Of a DNA stretch of 64,000 nucleotides, positions 24,989 through 38,989 are shown one piece after another. Within the stretch, counting starts at the first letter, position 1, and each line of letters begins with the position of its first letter. The notes beneath the pieces were generated by a model, which saw only the letters and a program-made list of their open reading frames with translations, ran no database searches and was not told the origin of the DNA. Location of the stretch: the NCBI GenBank assembly GCA_034008185.1, contig CM067082.1, positions 100,125,311 through 100,189,310 on the forward strand, read 5' to 3'. The DNA is from Gorsachius magnificus (lineage: Eukaryota > Chordata > Aves > Pelecaniformes > Ardeidae). A program made the position numbers and the translations under genes.

Positions 24989-27900
24989 CATGACAATTTA
25001 TCTATAAACCATTCAAAAATGTATATTATTGACTACTTATAATATGATAATGCCTAGGACATCAAACCATGAACACAGTTGTCCTGCATGTGTTACAAAA
25101 CATTGAAACACAGAAAAAAAGACAGCCTCTGCCACAAACAACTCAATATTTTAATAAAAAATGCTGAGATTGCTGGCAGCTCCTGAGCTACAACGTCACA
25201 AGTACTTGGCTCTAGGAAAATGGAAAGCAATTACTTGCCCCAGATACATTTTAAATATAATTTTTCAGATCTTGATATTAGTCAGAAGCTGCAGAAAACC
25301 CTAGTGCCTAATTTGTATCCCATAAGTGAGTAGTTTATGACAACCAAAGGCAGCTTTCAAAATAAGGAAGAGAAAAAATGCTTACAGAATCAGCGCACGT
25401 CATAGTCTCTTGAAAATGAAGTACATTACGGCAGACATAAAAGAGCATGCTGTAGTAAGACAAGCTGTAATGAGTTCAGTGTGTTAGTATGCAAGTTATG
25501 AAAGATTTCTTTTCTTTAATACGACATTTTTCATTATCATTAGTCCTTGAGGTACATGCCAGCCTTTCACTGGTGAATGTAAATGATGGAAAGCCTCTAG
25601 GAAAGAAGGAATCACAGCTTTTTTCTTCTTGTTTTGAATTGTTGCATTACACAGTTTTGCAAGGGGAGAAGTCATTTGTATAACACTGATATCAAAGGCA
25701 GAGCTATAGTTTCCTATGATATCTCAAGCAGCAATCCCCACCAATTTTTGACTGAAAATTAATATAATGCAAAATCAAATTTCTTTTCACAACAGCTACA
25801 GTAACATCTTCATAAGTAATTGGATTTTTAAAAGGAAGATTCAATGTAATTAAAAATTGTGATTTAAGGGTTGATGCAAAAAAATTACTCTTCATGGATC
25901 TTATAAATGAAAAGGCAGATCAGAAAAACAGGCCTCTTTTCTTGGGAGCAGATGTTTTAATTAATATCTTCAACTAAAACTAATATTATCAATAGAAAAG
26001 AAGAAATGGGACAGAGGATTTTTTATCTAGCAGTCAAATTTGATTTTGACTCAAAACAGATTCCAGCTAATTCTAATGTAATTTCCTAAATTATGTTTTT
26101 ATGAAGCATACCATAGCTTCAACATTAGCACTATTTTTTTTTTTTCTAAATTGTGGTGAATTTTTTATTAAGTTGCTAGCTTATCCTTGTTCTCTCAAAA
26201 TAGAAGAAATAAAGAAAACAGAACTATTTTCACCCTTTTCAATCATGTCTCCTGAATGTAACTTAAAAAGTAATTATTAAAAAAAATGTGATTCACTCAT
26301 AAGATGTTATACTTTCTTCTTTGTAATAATTGTACAAAAAGGAAGAATCATTGTAAGCAACATAAACCATTAATTTTAACAATGGATTCTCATGACAAAT
26401 CCCATTAAATTCTCCGAGAGAATTGGAATCTATTATACTTTATCTACCCTAGGAATATTTTCTTACAATCTTTATGACTGCCTCACTAATTCATATGTAC
26501 CCATGGTAACATTAGTAAACTTTTTTTTTAATAAATTTGCAGAATTTGTATCTTCTGTGTCTTCAAATGCCTATTGAAAGCACTCAAATCAGCAAAGATT
26601 TTTTTGTAAACTCAGTTCTGTAGGCATAAACAGTCCCATTAAAGATAACAGGCTTTGTTAAAACTAATCCTTCTCTGGATTGGATCTATGACTCAATTTT
26701 CTGTAATGTAAAATATACTCCCCCAAACTAACCATCTCCAAGAAAATAATCAGATATGACTTAACCCTTTTCATCTCTATTTCTTTCTCTAAGTATGTTT
26801 TTTTTCCTCCTGATTAGCCTTATAGGTCTTATTCCTTGTTTCCTAGTAAAAAAATAAAACAAAAACAAAGATTCAATCAAGAAAATAGTCAGTTGCCACT
26901 TTATTCCCCTTTTATTCATATGTTAAATCTTCATATATGCCCTTGTCAGAATGACTTTTATCTAGCCACAAAGTGCTGAAGCCTTGGATACTACCATGGA
27001 AAGTCAATGAGAAATCATTAATATTTTCCTGGTTTCTGTCATTTTCTATAATTTAAAATATTAATTGATATTTTCACTGAGATGCTGAAAGCAGGATGTT
27101 TGAACAGTCCCAAGTTCTTACTGCAGTCAATGTTCCCAGAAGACTGAAAGTTACTAAATCACCCTGGAGCAGGAATCCCTGAGCTGCCCTGGCTTGTTGG
27201 TGGCTGAAAGCATCTTCTCAAAGTATTAGTTTCAGTTGGCCCTTTCCTTACATTTTTTTCACACACTTCTTTTTTGGCCACTGTCAAGGGAAGGATCCTG
27301 GTCTAGAGCAATATTTGGTCTCAGTCAGTTTGGAGGTTCTTGCATTATACAGATGTTGCACAGCAGCTCATCGCTTTCGTGTAATGGCCCAGGCTTCCAA
27401 AAGGCCAACAACAGTCTTACCTGCTGGTCTGATGGAAAACTTGCTGTCACTCTGCTATATCCAGGAAATACCCTGGGTTTTGTGCAGTTGTCGAGTATTT
27501 TGTACAGTGGATTCCCACTGATAAAAGTCTTGACTTTATTAACATGTCTGCCTACAGTACCACAGATCAGCTCACAACAAAACAGTGGGGGTGTCGTCAG
27601 GAATCAGCAGTCAGAGTTCAGATGAAAGGGGCAGTCTGCATTTACCAAGACACTGGCAGGCTAGCAATAATTACATGTTGATCACAATGGCAAGATTTTC
27701 TCTGCAACTGTAAGACTGATTAACTTTTCACTCTCAAACAATTGCAGAAATTCTGATCTCATTACATTAGCCAACACTTAAATAAAAGGGGGCAAAACCC
27801 ACAGTGGTAGCAACAGGAAATACAGAAACAGAAAATTTAGGCTGGGTGCTCAGTACGATTACAGACACTGAAACCTGAAGAAGAAATTACTTGACCTGCT

Positions 27901-30900
27901 GGCCTGACACAGTGAAAATTAAACAAGAGAAAAGATAGGTGTGTATACCAAAGAGGAAACTCCTTGACAAGGAGTGGTCTAGGTGTGTTGATAGACCTTT
28001 ACCACTTTTTGATTATGCTATTCTAATCAGATGAAAGACACCACAATATTTATTTTCATTCTGTCAAATGGAGAAACACTTTAATACATGCAGGCACATA
28101 GATACACACACTGTATTTACACGCCTGCAATTTTGTATTCTTTTCTGCTCTTTTTAGAAAAAGGGTTGGGTTTTTTTCCCTCAAACTCCTCAAACAGAAG
28201 CTTACTGACTAATCATCTTCTCTAATCTACCCACATTTAATAGTGTATAATTTATACGAGGTTTTAGATCATCTTCAGTTGTGTCATAAAACTTCACTTG
28301 CTAGGCTACAGACAAAAGGTATTCTTTCTTGAAATGGATCCAGGTGAATTCCACTTGCCAGTTCTTAACTACTTTGAAGTACAACAGCACATTTGCCAGT
28401 AAATATACCAGACTGTATCCCTAAGACAACTTATTATAAGTATATGCCACTCCAACAGAGAGAGAAACCAGATGAACAGAGAAATCTGTAACTTTCATCA
28501 GCTGACCATACCTACACTGGAGTCATAGTTCATTAACAGTAGTCTAACAAGAGACTTATTTGAATGTGGTGGTAATATACTGGAAAAGCATTAATGGCTA
28601 GAATGAAGAAGGCCTCTCAATGATGATCACCGAAGTGTCAAAATGGATGAGGCAGCCAAGCACAACTTTTTCAGACTAATGCTCCTACTTGAAAGCCCCT
28701 TTATTCAGAGGAACAGCTGGGCGCAGTAGAAGATGCTGGCCAATACGGTAGCCTCCAGAGCTGAGCCAGAGTCATAAATCCTACCTAGGGAACTGGCTTC
28801 TTTACCAGAGGTACACAGACAGCTTTTCTGGGCACAGTTAACAATAGAGAGTTCAGCTGGGTATTTCTGAGAATAAATACTATTACCTGTTTGTTCCTTT
28901 GAATGCCGTACATAAAAGATTTTGTGCATGTTACTCAACCAATAATCAGGACTGCACAAAACTTTGTATCTGATTCATTTCTTCTCCAAACAAACAAAAA
29001 TGAGATAATTGTTTGGACTAAGAAAGAAGTATGACTGTGAACACAGCTGGAAGCTAGGAGAGCAAGCTGAAAACAAGTAAGAATGAATGTAATTGGTGAA
29101 GTACATTTTAGAAAATTTGGCACTGAGTCAATACTCAAAAGAGTGTGAGCCAAACACTGAAAAGACATGGGGAAAGGGTCAAACATTAGAACAGTATGAT
29201 ATAAGGAGAGGCTAAAAAGACGACTGCTCTAGTAAAGTCAGTTATGCTGTGAACTATCTGATCACCTCTAACACATATAATCTCTTTTCTTCCAAGAAGT
29301 TGGAATTCTCTGCAATATATTTGAAACCAAACATTACACAGACAAAAGGATAAGAACAAGGAAGTAAAGGTATATATTTCTGCATGAGTTAAAACTGTCC
29401 ACTTCAGTAAAGGTTAACACCAAAACTTTGCCTTCCGATTTTACAAAGCTGTAGTGTTTGAGTCCTTGCTTCTTCTTAGGATTGTAGAAATTATCACCTT
29501 GTTTAAAGATGTATGGAAATAATAGCAGAGAAAGTAATACACACTTGGGGTATAGTCTTTCTTTTGTAACTGGTACTGGTGCACAGTAAAACAGCGTAGC
29601 CTGAGACCCTTTCAAAAGCACACAAAAGTCCATTTCAAGTCATCGTGAGTAGTACTAAGGATGAAACTACTGAGCAAACTCTCTCTTTCTGACATGGGTG
29701 TAGGCCTCATTATTAAACCTTCTATATCATTACAGTCAGAAACAAACCATACAGCAAGACTATTTTGCTCCCATTATCAATTTTGTTTCTTTCTACTTTC
29801 CTGTGTATCAATAGTGCATGCAATTTCCTTTCTTGTTATTGGTATGCAAATTTACCTGCTCCCAAAATAGTTCTCTTGAAAGACTGTTATTATGTTTGAC
29901 ATGCAAGGTATGTACACCCACTTGTCAACTGCATGAACTAGCTGTGGCAATTATAAATTCCTCTGAAGGGCAACAAACATTTGCCATAAATGCAGACTGA
30001 ATTAATTCAGGCATTTGTAAGATACAGATTGTAGTCAACCTACCAAAACCATTCATCTGGTATATACCACAGCTTGCCATCCTCTTTTTCAGAGATGCTT
30101 CAAGACCCTTCAAATATGAACTCTTCTGGCAATCACCATCTGCCATACTCTCTCACGAGGATCCCACATGTCCTCCTTACCTTTTTTTATGTCCATCATC
30201 CCTTATAGCTCATCCATCACATGACCAAAATGAGGGTTAAGACCTCCAGCCAGCAAACAAGAACGTGCCAGCACACCCACTTGTAAGATTTTCTCAGCTC
30301 AATCATTTGACAGCCTTATGCCTGCCCCAGATGAGGGGAAAAGAGGTGAGAACTTAAACTCTGGTCACATGTGCACCCTGCTGGTTACATCAGGAGAAGG
30401 AGGGACCAGGATGCTTAAAAGATTACACAGCTTATAACCTAAATCCATGCACCACTATGTTAGTTTTTAGATATTTAGACTCTCACAGTTCAGGGACAGA
30501 TGGTTTCATAAAAAGTGAAAGGTGAAAGAGTGTAGTCCTAACTAAATAATTGTTGTTCAGTTGTAGAGCAAATTCAGCTTCTATTAATATCAAAAAAAGC
30601 TGTCCACATCATCTACTGAAATGTTGCTGAATACCTTCAGTTTCCAGCCATTTTGAAAGCACTTCAGGATGGTCTACGCCGTGCAAAGATGAAAAACCTT
30701 ATTAATATATGCTGGGAAAAGAATCCCATGGGCTTCAAGGAGGTGCAGAGGAAAGAATTTTATTGAACTGACAAGAATGGATGTTAACTGTTTCAAGGAG
30801 AAAACATATCTGACTTGTAATATAACCTATTGTAAAATGTGGCCACCACCACAACTGTCAGTGTAGTATAAGATCTTGGCTCTCAGGAGAAGACTGTCTC

Positions 30901-31799
30901 ATACTGTGAACCATGATGGTCTCCCCTTAGGCAGGCATCAAATTATCATTTCTCTCCCAGACCCAGGTGATAGGCTTGCATTGAAAGAGCCAAGAAAGAC
31001 AACACATTGAATAAATGCGTGTGTACTTAGATCAAGGGAAGCATCCATTGCTGTGCATGAAATATGAGTGATAATGGAAGGGAACAGATATCCAGACAAA
31101 AAAATTCAAACTTATGGAAAACATGTAATCATTTTTCTTTGTGGTTAATTTGGATGCAGAAGCAGACTGGCCCTGCTTTAGAGCTGCATAAACTTGAGCA
31201 GAGAGCTCTGGTCTTGTAGCACTGTCCTTTGAATGTTTCCCTAAATAGCTCATTTGATATTCTAGCTAATAGCTGGCAACAGGTTGGAAATACTCACAAA
31301 TACCTTTGCCTCATAACAGCTGTAAAAACAGGTCACCATGTTCACTATCAAAAAAACCCCCAAACCACCAAAAACCAACAACAAAAAAACAAACAAAAAA
31401 TCCCACCTCGCTCATCCCTCAAATAGCCACTTCTAGCAGTGGTATGATATTAACCAAAGTCCATATTGAGACCAGGCAATAACCCTGAATGAACCCTACT
31501 TGTTCCTCTGACTCTAAGTGTGTGCACAGGTTCTGGTTAACCAAATACACAGAGGTAAATAGCACTTCCTCATGTGATTAGCAGTAATACAGTCACCTAA
31601 CCTTACAGGCACTGACTCCCAAAGCGCTGTTACATTCTTTACAATCATCATCTGTACTTCTGGATGTGAACTGTGACAATCAAATGCTGATGCCCTGAAT
31701 AGAACTGGACTTTTTGAAATTTCATGAAAAATTAATTGGCACACAACCTGTGTTCAGACTAGTACAAAGACAAGACTGCCCATCTGCTTACGGTTATAG
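24989..31799. other. Unique AT-rich DNA, no gene recognised
   Basis: This long stretch has no repeat or exon that I can support. The plus frame at 27236-27625 (129 codons from a TTG) lies in a slightly less AT-rich patch but has no recognised motif. Minus frames at 28705-28959, 28935-29186 and 29334-29633 are likewise unsupported. A low-complexity A/C stretch lies at about 31345-31405. Confidence 0.4.
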
Positions 31800-31838
31800 G
31801 CTAAGGTATGTGTCTGGAAACTCAAGTCTGTGGAACAG
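31800..31838 (+). other. Splice-bounded 39-nt open segment (weak exon candidate)
   Basis: GGTTATAG| is followed by 13 open codons (AKVCVWKLKSVEQ) and then CAG|GTGAGT, a perfect donor. The acceptor has a modest pyrimidine tract. Nothing else supports it and no family is recognised. It is recorded because the donor is strong. Confidence 0.12.
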
Positions 31839-32547
31839 GTGAGTGTACAGGTTGATTGAAAATATGATTATGGTCAATATAGAGTTAAATTGTCAAACTG
31901 CTTAATACTGTGTTAAACAGTATGTCATCAATCTTTCCACCTGCTAGGGCATCTGGCAAGAAATACTGGTATATCATAGGTTTGTGCAGTTAGTCTGCTG
32001 TCCTTTTTTGAGTTATGGATGCAAACAGCTCTGCCAAAGCTTCTAATTAGTAGTGTGCATGTAGTAATAGTGTTCATGTTTGTAGCAAGGATACATAAAA
32101 CACCTATCACCTACATTAAAGTTTAAAAAACATTTACTACAGATGCCAAGCTCATCAATTTCTTAAAGCACCCAGATAACATATCTTACAAGTACTTTGA
32201 TATGCAAGTTAGAAAAATTAAGCTCTTATGCTAGTCAAAATTCCCTTAATTTTCACATTTGATCATCCTAATCATTCTACACGATCAAAAAATAATTGCT
32301 ATACTCCTGGTTTTGTCTCAGCAAATGAAAATCAATCTAATTAATTTGGATTTTGAGTAGGATTTCTATAAAGAGTACTCTAGGTTCTTCTTATTGTGCT
32401 GTGATGAATACATCCACCTCATAGTCCAATCTCTGCAGTCATTTGAGCAATGACTCCAGAACTTTGCTCTCGGTCTTTACTCATGGCCTTTGATCTTCTG
32501 TTTAAAACTTTACCCAGTTTTTAACTTACTACATAATATGTACACTG
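31839..32547. other. Unique AT-rich DNA, nothing visible
   Basis: No repeat, exon or simple-sequence array seen. Confidence 0.45.
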
Positions 32548-32660
32548 GTTAAAAAAAAAGAAAAAATTAGAAGAAAAGAAAAGAAGGAAAAAAGGAGTGA
32601 AAAGGTAAAAAATAAAAAGAAGCAAAAAAAAGAAAAAAAAAGTGGAAAGAAAAAAGAAAT
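32548..32660. repeat. Purine-rich (A/G) tract
   Basis: About 110 bases that are almost entirely A and G on the plus strand, with scattered T and C interruptions. The sequence is irregular (GAAAAG, GGAAAAAAGG, AAAAAGAAGC) rather than a clean short-unit repeat. Confidence 0.8.
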
Positions 32661-35600
32661 ACCACTGTTTCGGGGAGATAATATGACTGTCATAAAAAAG
32701 AATCCACTCTAACTTCTAAGTATACAGTTGACTGCATGTGAAACTGCTCAATTACATTTACCTTGACCATGATAAGGGTATTTTCTGAATGTTGATTTCT
32801 GAAATGATCAGGGGCAGGGGAGTTGTTTAGTTTTGACAGTACCAGTATCTTCACAGAACAGAACTATTTTTAATGAGTCTCTGTTTTTTCCTTCATAATT
32901 GTATTTTACCCATTTACATCCCCAAAAAAAAAAAAAAAAAAAAAAAACCATTTTATCTTTCCTGTTTGTTTTCTGAATATTTAAAACACTCCTGTTTGGG
33001 TTATGAATTTTCATTTTCCCTTATTTAGACATCTTCAGATAGGAGTTGCTGTAGGAATCCAAAAAATCGCTATTGAGTTATTTATTATGGGAAAGAACTT
33101 CCATAATTTTAGTAACAATATGAAGGAATGAAAAAAAGTATGAATCAGGAATGAATGGAAATAAAACAATGGAAAAATCACTTCAAAACCTTTTAAATTG
33201 TGTATCAGGTATAAATTCGTATTTGCTATCCCAGTACCACATGCAGTAATACATCTCTGATATTTTGCTGTATAGTTCAAGTATTTTAGCAAGACTTTCA
33301 TCCACTGAGTAGTATGCCTTGCCCTTTCTAAATGTAAAGTAGGAGACTGGTAATTATTTCAACAGCAGCAAGAAACTTCACAGTTGCTACAAAATCAGTT
33401 GTGCTTTATACTACAGCAACAGCAATTACAATTTGTGCATTCCTTCCCAAGAACTTTAAGAGATTACTTGATCAAAGGGCTTTGTTTTGTTTGTTTGTTT
33501 GTGGGATTTTTTTTTTTTTAATCCTATGTAATCACTTCTTAAACTAAATCCTTGATGTAACTATGACCTTGGGAGTGGGGTTTTGGTTTAGGGAGTACTC
33601 CTACATATATTCAAACACCTGTATTACTGATGTAACTAATCTCATTGCACAATTTTGCATAGGCATTGCATACCACATAAATATAAGCTTTCCACTAATT
33701 CTAATGAAGCATGGTCCAGTGGCACAGGCTAAATCTTCTGATTTGCTTGAAGTGGTTATCCTTAGTTTAGCCCATGATTTATGCAAGAAAGAGGGATGAG
33801 AATTTATTCTAAACTTATGCTGCATTCCATGTACTTTTATTTCATGTCTCTCTTCAAAGATCTTATTTTACCTTCAGTAAGAGACTTCTAATGCAAAAAA
33901 TTATTATATGATACATATTACATGTGTGATCTTTTGCAAAGTACTAATTTTCATACTCTATCACAAATCTGCTTAGGGGTGATGGAAGTGTTTCCAGATG
34001 AAAACAAGTGACTAGTAACAAAAGAAGTTACCAAATTAAATCATGCAATGGTTTAAGGAGTTTCTCGGATTTCAAAGACAATGGGCTGAAATAATGAGTG
34101 ACAGCAGTTGTGCGTACATCTGCATGTGTGTGAGGGAGTGCACATATATCAAGAATCAGAGAGAAGATGGAAAGCCAGCAAGAAGTGAGAAATTTAATAA
34201 CCTGGGAAGCAGGGTTGGAAATCAGTCTCCTACATTTGCTCTGACCTGTGTTGGTGGAAATGATCAGACAGGACTGCAGCAAAAAAAGCATGGTATACCT
34301 AGCACAATCCACTCTGACAAGGCTGCAAAGATCATTTAACACGAACCTGTCAAGTATACTGTATTCTGTACCAGATCCATATTGCTGACTACCACTTTAC
34401 AGGTAAAGAGACTTTGTACAACTGTGGCATGTTGTGACAGCCTCCTCCTCTGTGTATCTTCAAGCTAGTCACTACTGGTTACCCTCTTCTGTTAGGGATG
34501 AGCTCACAGTATCTGACCAGCTCACACCATGGCATGAGTGTGGGGTCACAGTGCTGCAGCTGGGCTACCATGGAGGACTAAGAATTCACAAATTCCTGCC
34601 TGCAGCGCATATCCAGCACATCAGGTTAGCATTTATGCAGCCCTTTCTTATCACATCTTCTGATGTGCCAGACATGTACTGCTACCACACATCCTGACAC
34701 ATGGATTCTCACCTGTCTGGGAGTAAGACACTTCAGAAGTCTGGTAGCTACAAGGGTCAGAAAGGCAGCAACTGAATAAAAAATAATGTAAATGTAATTC
34801 AGTTGAAACTGCTACTAAAACTCTGAAGTTTAACAGTTCCTCTGTGCCTGTAATGCACCCGTTCTGGCTCTGTGTCTGTGATATAACAGACAAAAGCCTT
34901 CATGAAAAAGGTTTAGGGATGGGTTTTTTTTATTATTATTGTAAATGTTTAAAAAACAAAACAGCCTAAAGCAATTGCTGCTTGGGTCTGTCTGCAAAGT
35001 ATGGCGGGTATGTTAACTACAAAACTAGAGTGGTATGCAATACTATTAACCCAAAGTTAAAAGATAATAACCTGGCCTCCAAGAATCATGCAAATTAATA
35101 GCAAAATTTTGAAATAAACATGATCTCTTTTTACTTGTGTAGCCTGTCTTCCAGGCACTGATTTACAGTAATCTGTATTCAGATCTGGATCAGGTTTAGA
35201 TTCAGTTGCTATGGCTCCCTGCTTTAAGCTCTCCTTCCACATTCACCTCTCTCCCATAGCCTTTTATGACAGATTATGGTTAAAGAAATTAAATTTTTGT
35301 TTTATGGAGGCTGAAGAATAAGCAGTATTTTCCTTGTCCATAATTTAAAGTTCAGACAGGGCTGTATGCAGAGAGGACAAGGGAGAACACACAACATGAG
35401 ATCATTTGGCAACCCTGGGTAAACACTATACAGATCATTACCCTAAGGGTACATACTGGCCAAAGGTGGCTGTGGCTCCATGAGGTGCGAGATGCATCTC
35501 CCTTCCCAACTCAGCTAAATCACAGTTTTGTTTAAACATAATCACACTCCACCCCTCTGGCCTGAGGAGCCGTCACTTCCCCCCTCTGTCCTCTCCCACT

Positions 35601-35842
35601 GTTCTTGGGGAGTTTTGCCATTGTCTTTGATAAGCTGAAAATTTTACCTGATGATACGGATTTCTTATGAGAGTTCTTGCTATAGTCAGGTCTAAGAGAA
35701 GCAGTGCGATCAGCTACCATTTAAATAAATATTGACAAAACTATTTGCCCATTGCTACCATTATGGAATATACCTACTGAATTTATTAGTTGCAAAAGGT
35801 GCTCAGAAAATTTCACCCTTTCTATAAAATGTCAAAAATTAT
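32661..35842. other. Unique AT-rich DNA with homopolymer and GTTT runs
   Basis: A 24-base poly(A) run occupies 32924-32947, with no recognisable SINE, LINE or processed-pseudogene body next to it. A (GTTT)n stretch lies at about 33484-33501. Open frames at 33563-33799, 34043-34339 and 34434-34697 (plus) have no recognised motif. Confidence 0.45.
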
Positions 35843-36084
35843 TGTCCTGGTTTCAACTGGGATAGATTTAATTTTCTTCCTAGTAGCTGGTATAGTGCTG
35901 TGTTTTGGATTTAGCATAACATTGATAACACACTGATGGTTTAGTTGTTGCTGGGTAGCTAGTCAAGGACTTTTCAGCTTCCCCTGCTCTGCCAGGTGCA
36001 CAAGAAGCTGGGAGGGAGCACAGCCAGGACGGCTGACCCAAACTGACCAAAGGGATACTCCATACTGTATGACGTCTCCCTCAG

Positions 36085-36092
36085 TATATAAA
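36085..36092 (+). promoter_or_regulatory. LTR TATA box
   Basis: TATATAAA followed by CCGGGG within the LTR, 15 bases after a CRE-like TGACGTCT. This is the expected core promoter position for the element, with transcription predicted to start about 25-30 bases downstream. Present activity is unknown. Confidence 0.7.
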
Positions 36093-36188
36093 CCGGGGGG
36101 AGTTAGCTGGGAGGTGGTGATTGCTGCTCAGGGAGGGGCTGGGCACTGGTCAGTGAATGGTGAGCGATCACACCCTGTTTTTCCTGGG

Positions 36189-36284
36189 TTCTCTCCCTCT
36201 CTCCGCCCCCCCTTCTCTCTCCCCCTCCCCCTCCCCTCCCCCTCTCCCCTGCCCCTCCCCCCTCTCTCTCCCCCTCCCCCCCTT
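36189..36284 (+). repeat. Expanded homopyrimidine tract inside LTR
   Basis: About 96 bases of C and T with only two G interruptions (36205 and 36251), made of CTCTCC, CCCCTCCCC and similar units. The opposite strand is homopurine. It lies between the LTR promoter and its poly(A) signal, within or just after the predicted R region. Confidence 0.9.
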
Positions 36285-36330
36285 GTTTTCATTTGCATTA
36301 CAATTTTATTATTATTATTTTATTTAAATT

Positions 36331-36336
36331 ATTAAA
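36331..36336 (+). terminator. LTR polyadenylation signal ATTAAA
   Basis: ATTAAA about 245 bases downstream of the LTR TATA box, followed by TTTTTATCTCAACCC, the usual order in this LTR family. Confidence 0.6.
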
Positions 36337-36446
36337 CTTTTTATCTCAACCCCCGAGTTTTCTTACTGCTGCTCTGGGGAGTGGGGCAGGAGGGTGAGCG
36401 GGCAGCTGTGCAGTGCTTGGTTGCTGATGAGGCTAAAACCACGACA

Positions 36447-38957
36447 GTCCTCCACAAAGCCTAGTAGGGATTAATACTTTCATATCTCGTGGAATTCTGT
36501 TTGTTGGTATAAAACCCATAAAAGAAATGGTAAGAGATATTGCACCTGATTCTCCATCCCATTACCTCTTTTTTAAAAGCACAGAAATCAAAAGGTAAAA
36601 CAACTTAGAAGTAGCAGGATACCACAACAGCAACACTGTAATGGTGGAGTGATGTTGCAGTGTGTACTTACTGGGATTTAGGATACACCCTACAGACCTC
36701 TGGAAAGATTTATGGTAGAATAATATTTTTTTTTCCCTATCCTACTGATAGTGATACCCTAAATGGTAAGTTTAATCTGCTCTCCCCTGGTAAATTTAAT
36801 CTACTCTTTACCCTTTTCACTCTTGTTTTCTTAAGCCAACATTAATATATATATAGACTTATGTATACACCTACCAGAGCTGCACCACATTTGTGAGAGT
36901 AAGGACATTGCACTTTTCACCTGTTTACAGCTAAGAGAGTAAATAAAATGGAGAAAAAGAAATTAGAGTGACTATGAATGTACACATTTATCTACCTACC
37001 TTCCTCAAAAAAACTTTCTCCACAAGTACAATTTCTTCCAAGACATTTATCACCAGATGAGCACTTCACACATTTTGCTCATAGTCTACAAAAGATCTCT
37101 CACAACATTGAATCTTATCAACATGATGTACTGTAATGACATTCTCTCAATAAAAGTAATTTATTTTATTTTAGGAAGCTATACTTTTTTTAAAAAAATA
37201 GATTTAAAAACATATCTTATGTGTAAAGGACAAAGTCTCCTATCCAGAACATCTCAGTACTGAACTCTCCTATGCTACGGTTTGATCGATTTGTTAGGGA
37301 AAAAACCTCAACTCATTTAATTCAGTTTATGGTTACAAAGTATCTCTACTCCCATATAGCTGCATCACAATATAGAATAAGTCATTATGGTAAGCTGAAG
37401 CAACTGGCATAAATGTTGTTGGCTAGAAGGTCAAACCACATTTCTCATTCTGAAGCCATTCCCCTATCCCAGAATTAAGACATCCTAGTAAAGTCCTCTT
37501 GGAACTGAATTCTTTGTAAATTTTGATAATAATTTTAATTTAGTACCTGCTGGTACTTTAGAGTAAGGGGTATTTGTTCTGTACAAATATCAATATAAAC
37601 AATGATGCAGTCTGATGTCATGCAGTTCAGTCTACTACAGTGACATATGTATGACATACATCAAAAACAGGAGGTTTAACACACAAATCAAAATGGCCCA
37701 TGGCTAGTAAGCACTGCAAAGTTGGCCAGAAATATACACAGTATGTACATAAATTAAATTTTACTCATTACTTGTACAGAGATACTTAATATATCTTGAA
37801 TTAAAAAACAACATATCCTTTTCTGCATTACCCAGTATATGGAATTTGACAACTTAATGCCTGATGTTGTTTCATTACTCTCAAAACAGCAATAATATCT
37901 TTTGATTTCCTCTTCTTCAGTATTAATAATAGATAATTTGGATCACTAGGAGTTTAAATATTGACCTCCAGAAGGGGTTGTGATGTTTCTTGCGTTGACT
38001 GGATTTTAGCCAATAGCCCTTTTCTGACACAGCTGCTTAGATCTGGATTTGTATAGCCATGGACAGAGTTATATGATAGAGCCTTTCTTTGCATCTCAAG
38101 TCATAATCTCTGGCCAGCAGTTTTACAGGAATATAGGCCTTCTTTGATACCACTCTTTTCAGCTCTATCACCCATTTTATGATTTCAGTGTTCCTGAAGC
38201 TGAAGGGAAGCTCAGCGTCCTCAGTGTGCCGCACTGCCATTTCTAGCATTGTACATAATTTTCTTTCAGGGGAAAGAAGGCATACGACAAATCCAAACCT
38301 GACACACCAGACTTCAGCAGCTCAATTGCAGAAGTGTTTCATAAGTATTCTGTTTATGCTGTGCTAAAAAGTAACACTCTCAGCATAAAGTAGTTATTTG
38401 GAAAGAATGAAGATTTTCTTTGTCATTTGCTACATTCAAATGCAAAACAGACATTGAAGCAACATTTTCATAGAAAAAAGAATTATTTAATATTTTAGAG
38501 CATCAAAACATGTAAACACAGTATTTAAACAAATAGCACAGCTGATACTGCGACATACATATTGTTTTAAACACAGAAAGGTTAAAAAAAATGGAAAACT
38601 TGGATTGAAAATGTATTCATCAATTTTCTTTCTGGAAATTAAAATAAACTAAATCAAATTAAGGCTACCTTGAAGAAATAGTCCACTTAGTGGAACAGTT
38701 CAATTTAAATAATCTACATTGAAGGGTATTTAGAATTCCTTTCAGAATTCATTTCTTACTTTCCATAACCATCAATGCCCTTTTAATAGCCATTTGTGAC
38801 TTAGTGATCACTTTCAGGTTCTCTTTTATTATAGAAATGACACTGTGAAAGTCCTAATTGGTCCTCATTGAGTTCTAAAATTAACATTGAGAGTTAAAAT
38901 ATCCCGAAAATAACGTACCTTTGCTTAAAACATATCTGGGCTTGCAAGAGAGGAGAA

Positions 38958-38989
<32 letters not shown>

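Larger units (their letters stand above)
35843..36446 (+). mobile_element. Solo LTR of an avian endogenous LTR retroelement
   Basis: This is a 604-bp long terminal repeat with TG...CA ends (TGTCCTGGTTTCAACTGGGA at the start, AAACCACGACA at the end). I recognise it as an abundant avian LTR, probably an ERV-L type. It contains a CRE-like TGACGTCT at 36070, a TATA box at 36085-36092 and an ATTAAA poly(A) signal at 36331-36336, in the order expected for U3-R-U5 in plus orientation. No internal coding region follows on either side, so it is a solo LTR left by LTR-LTR recombination. The five bases on each side (ATTAT and GTCCT) do not match, so no target-site duplication is evident. Confidence 0.85.

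Noticed and set aside
36069..36335. 88-codon frame with a proline/serine/leucine tail
   Set aside because: It lies wholly inside the solo LTR and its tail is the pyrimidine tract.
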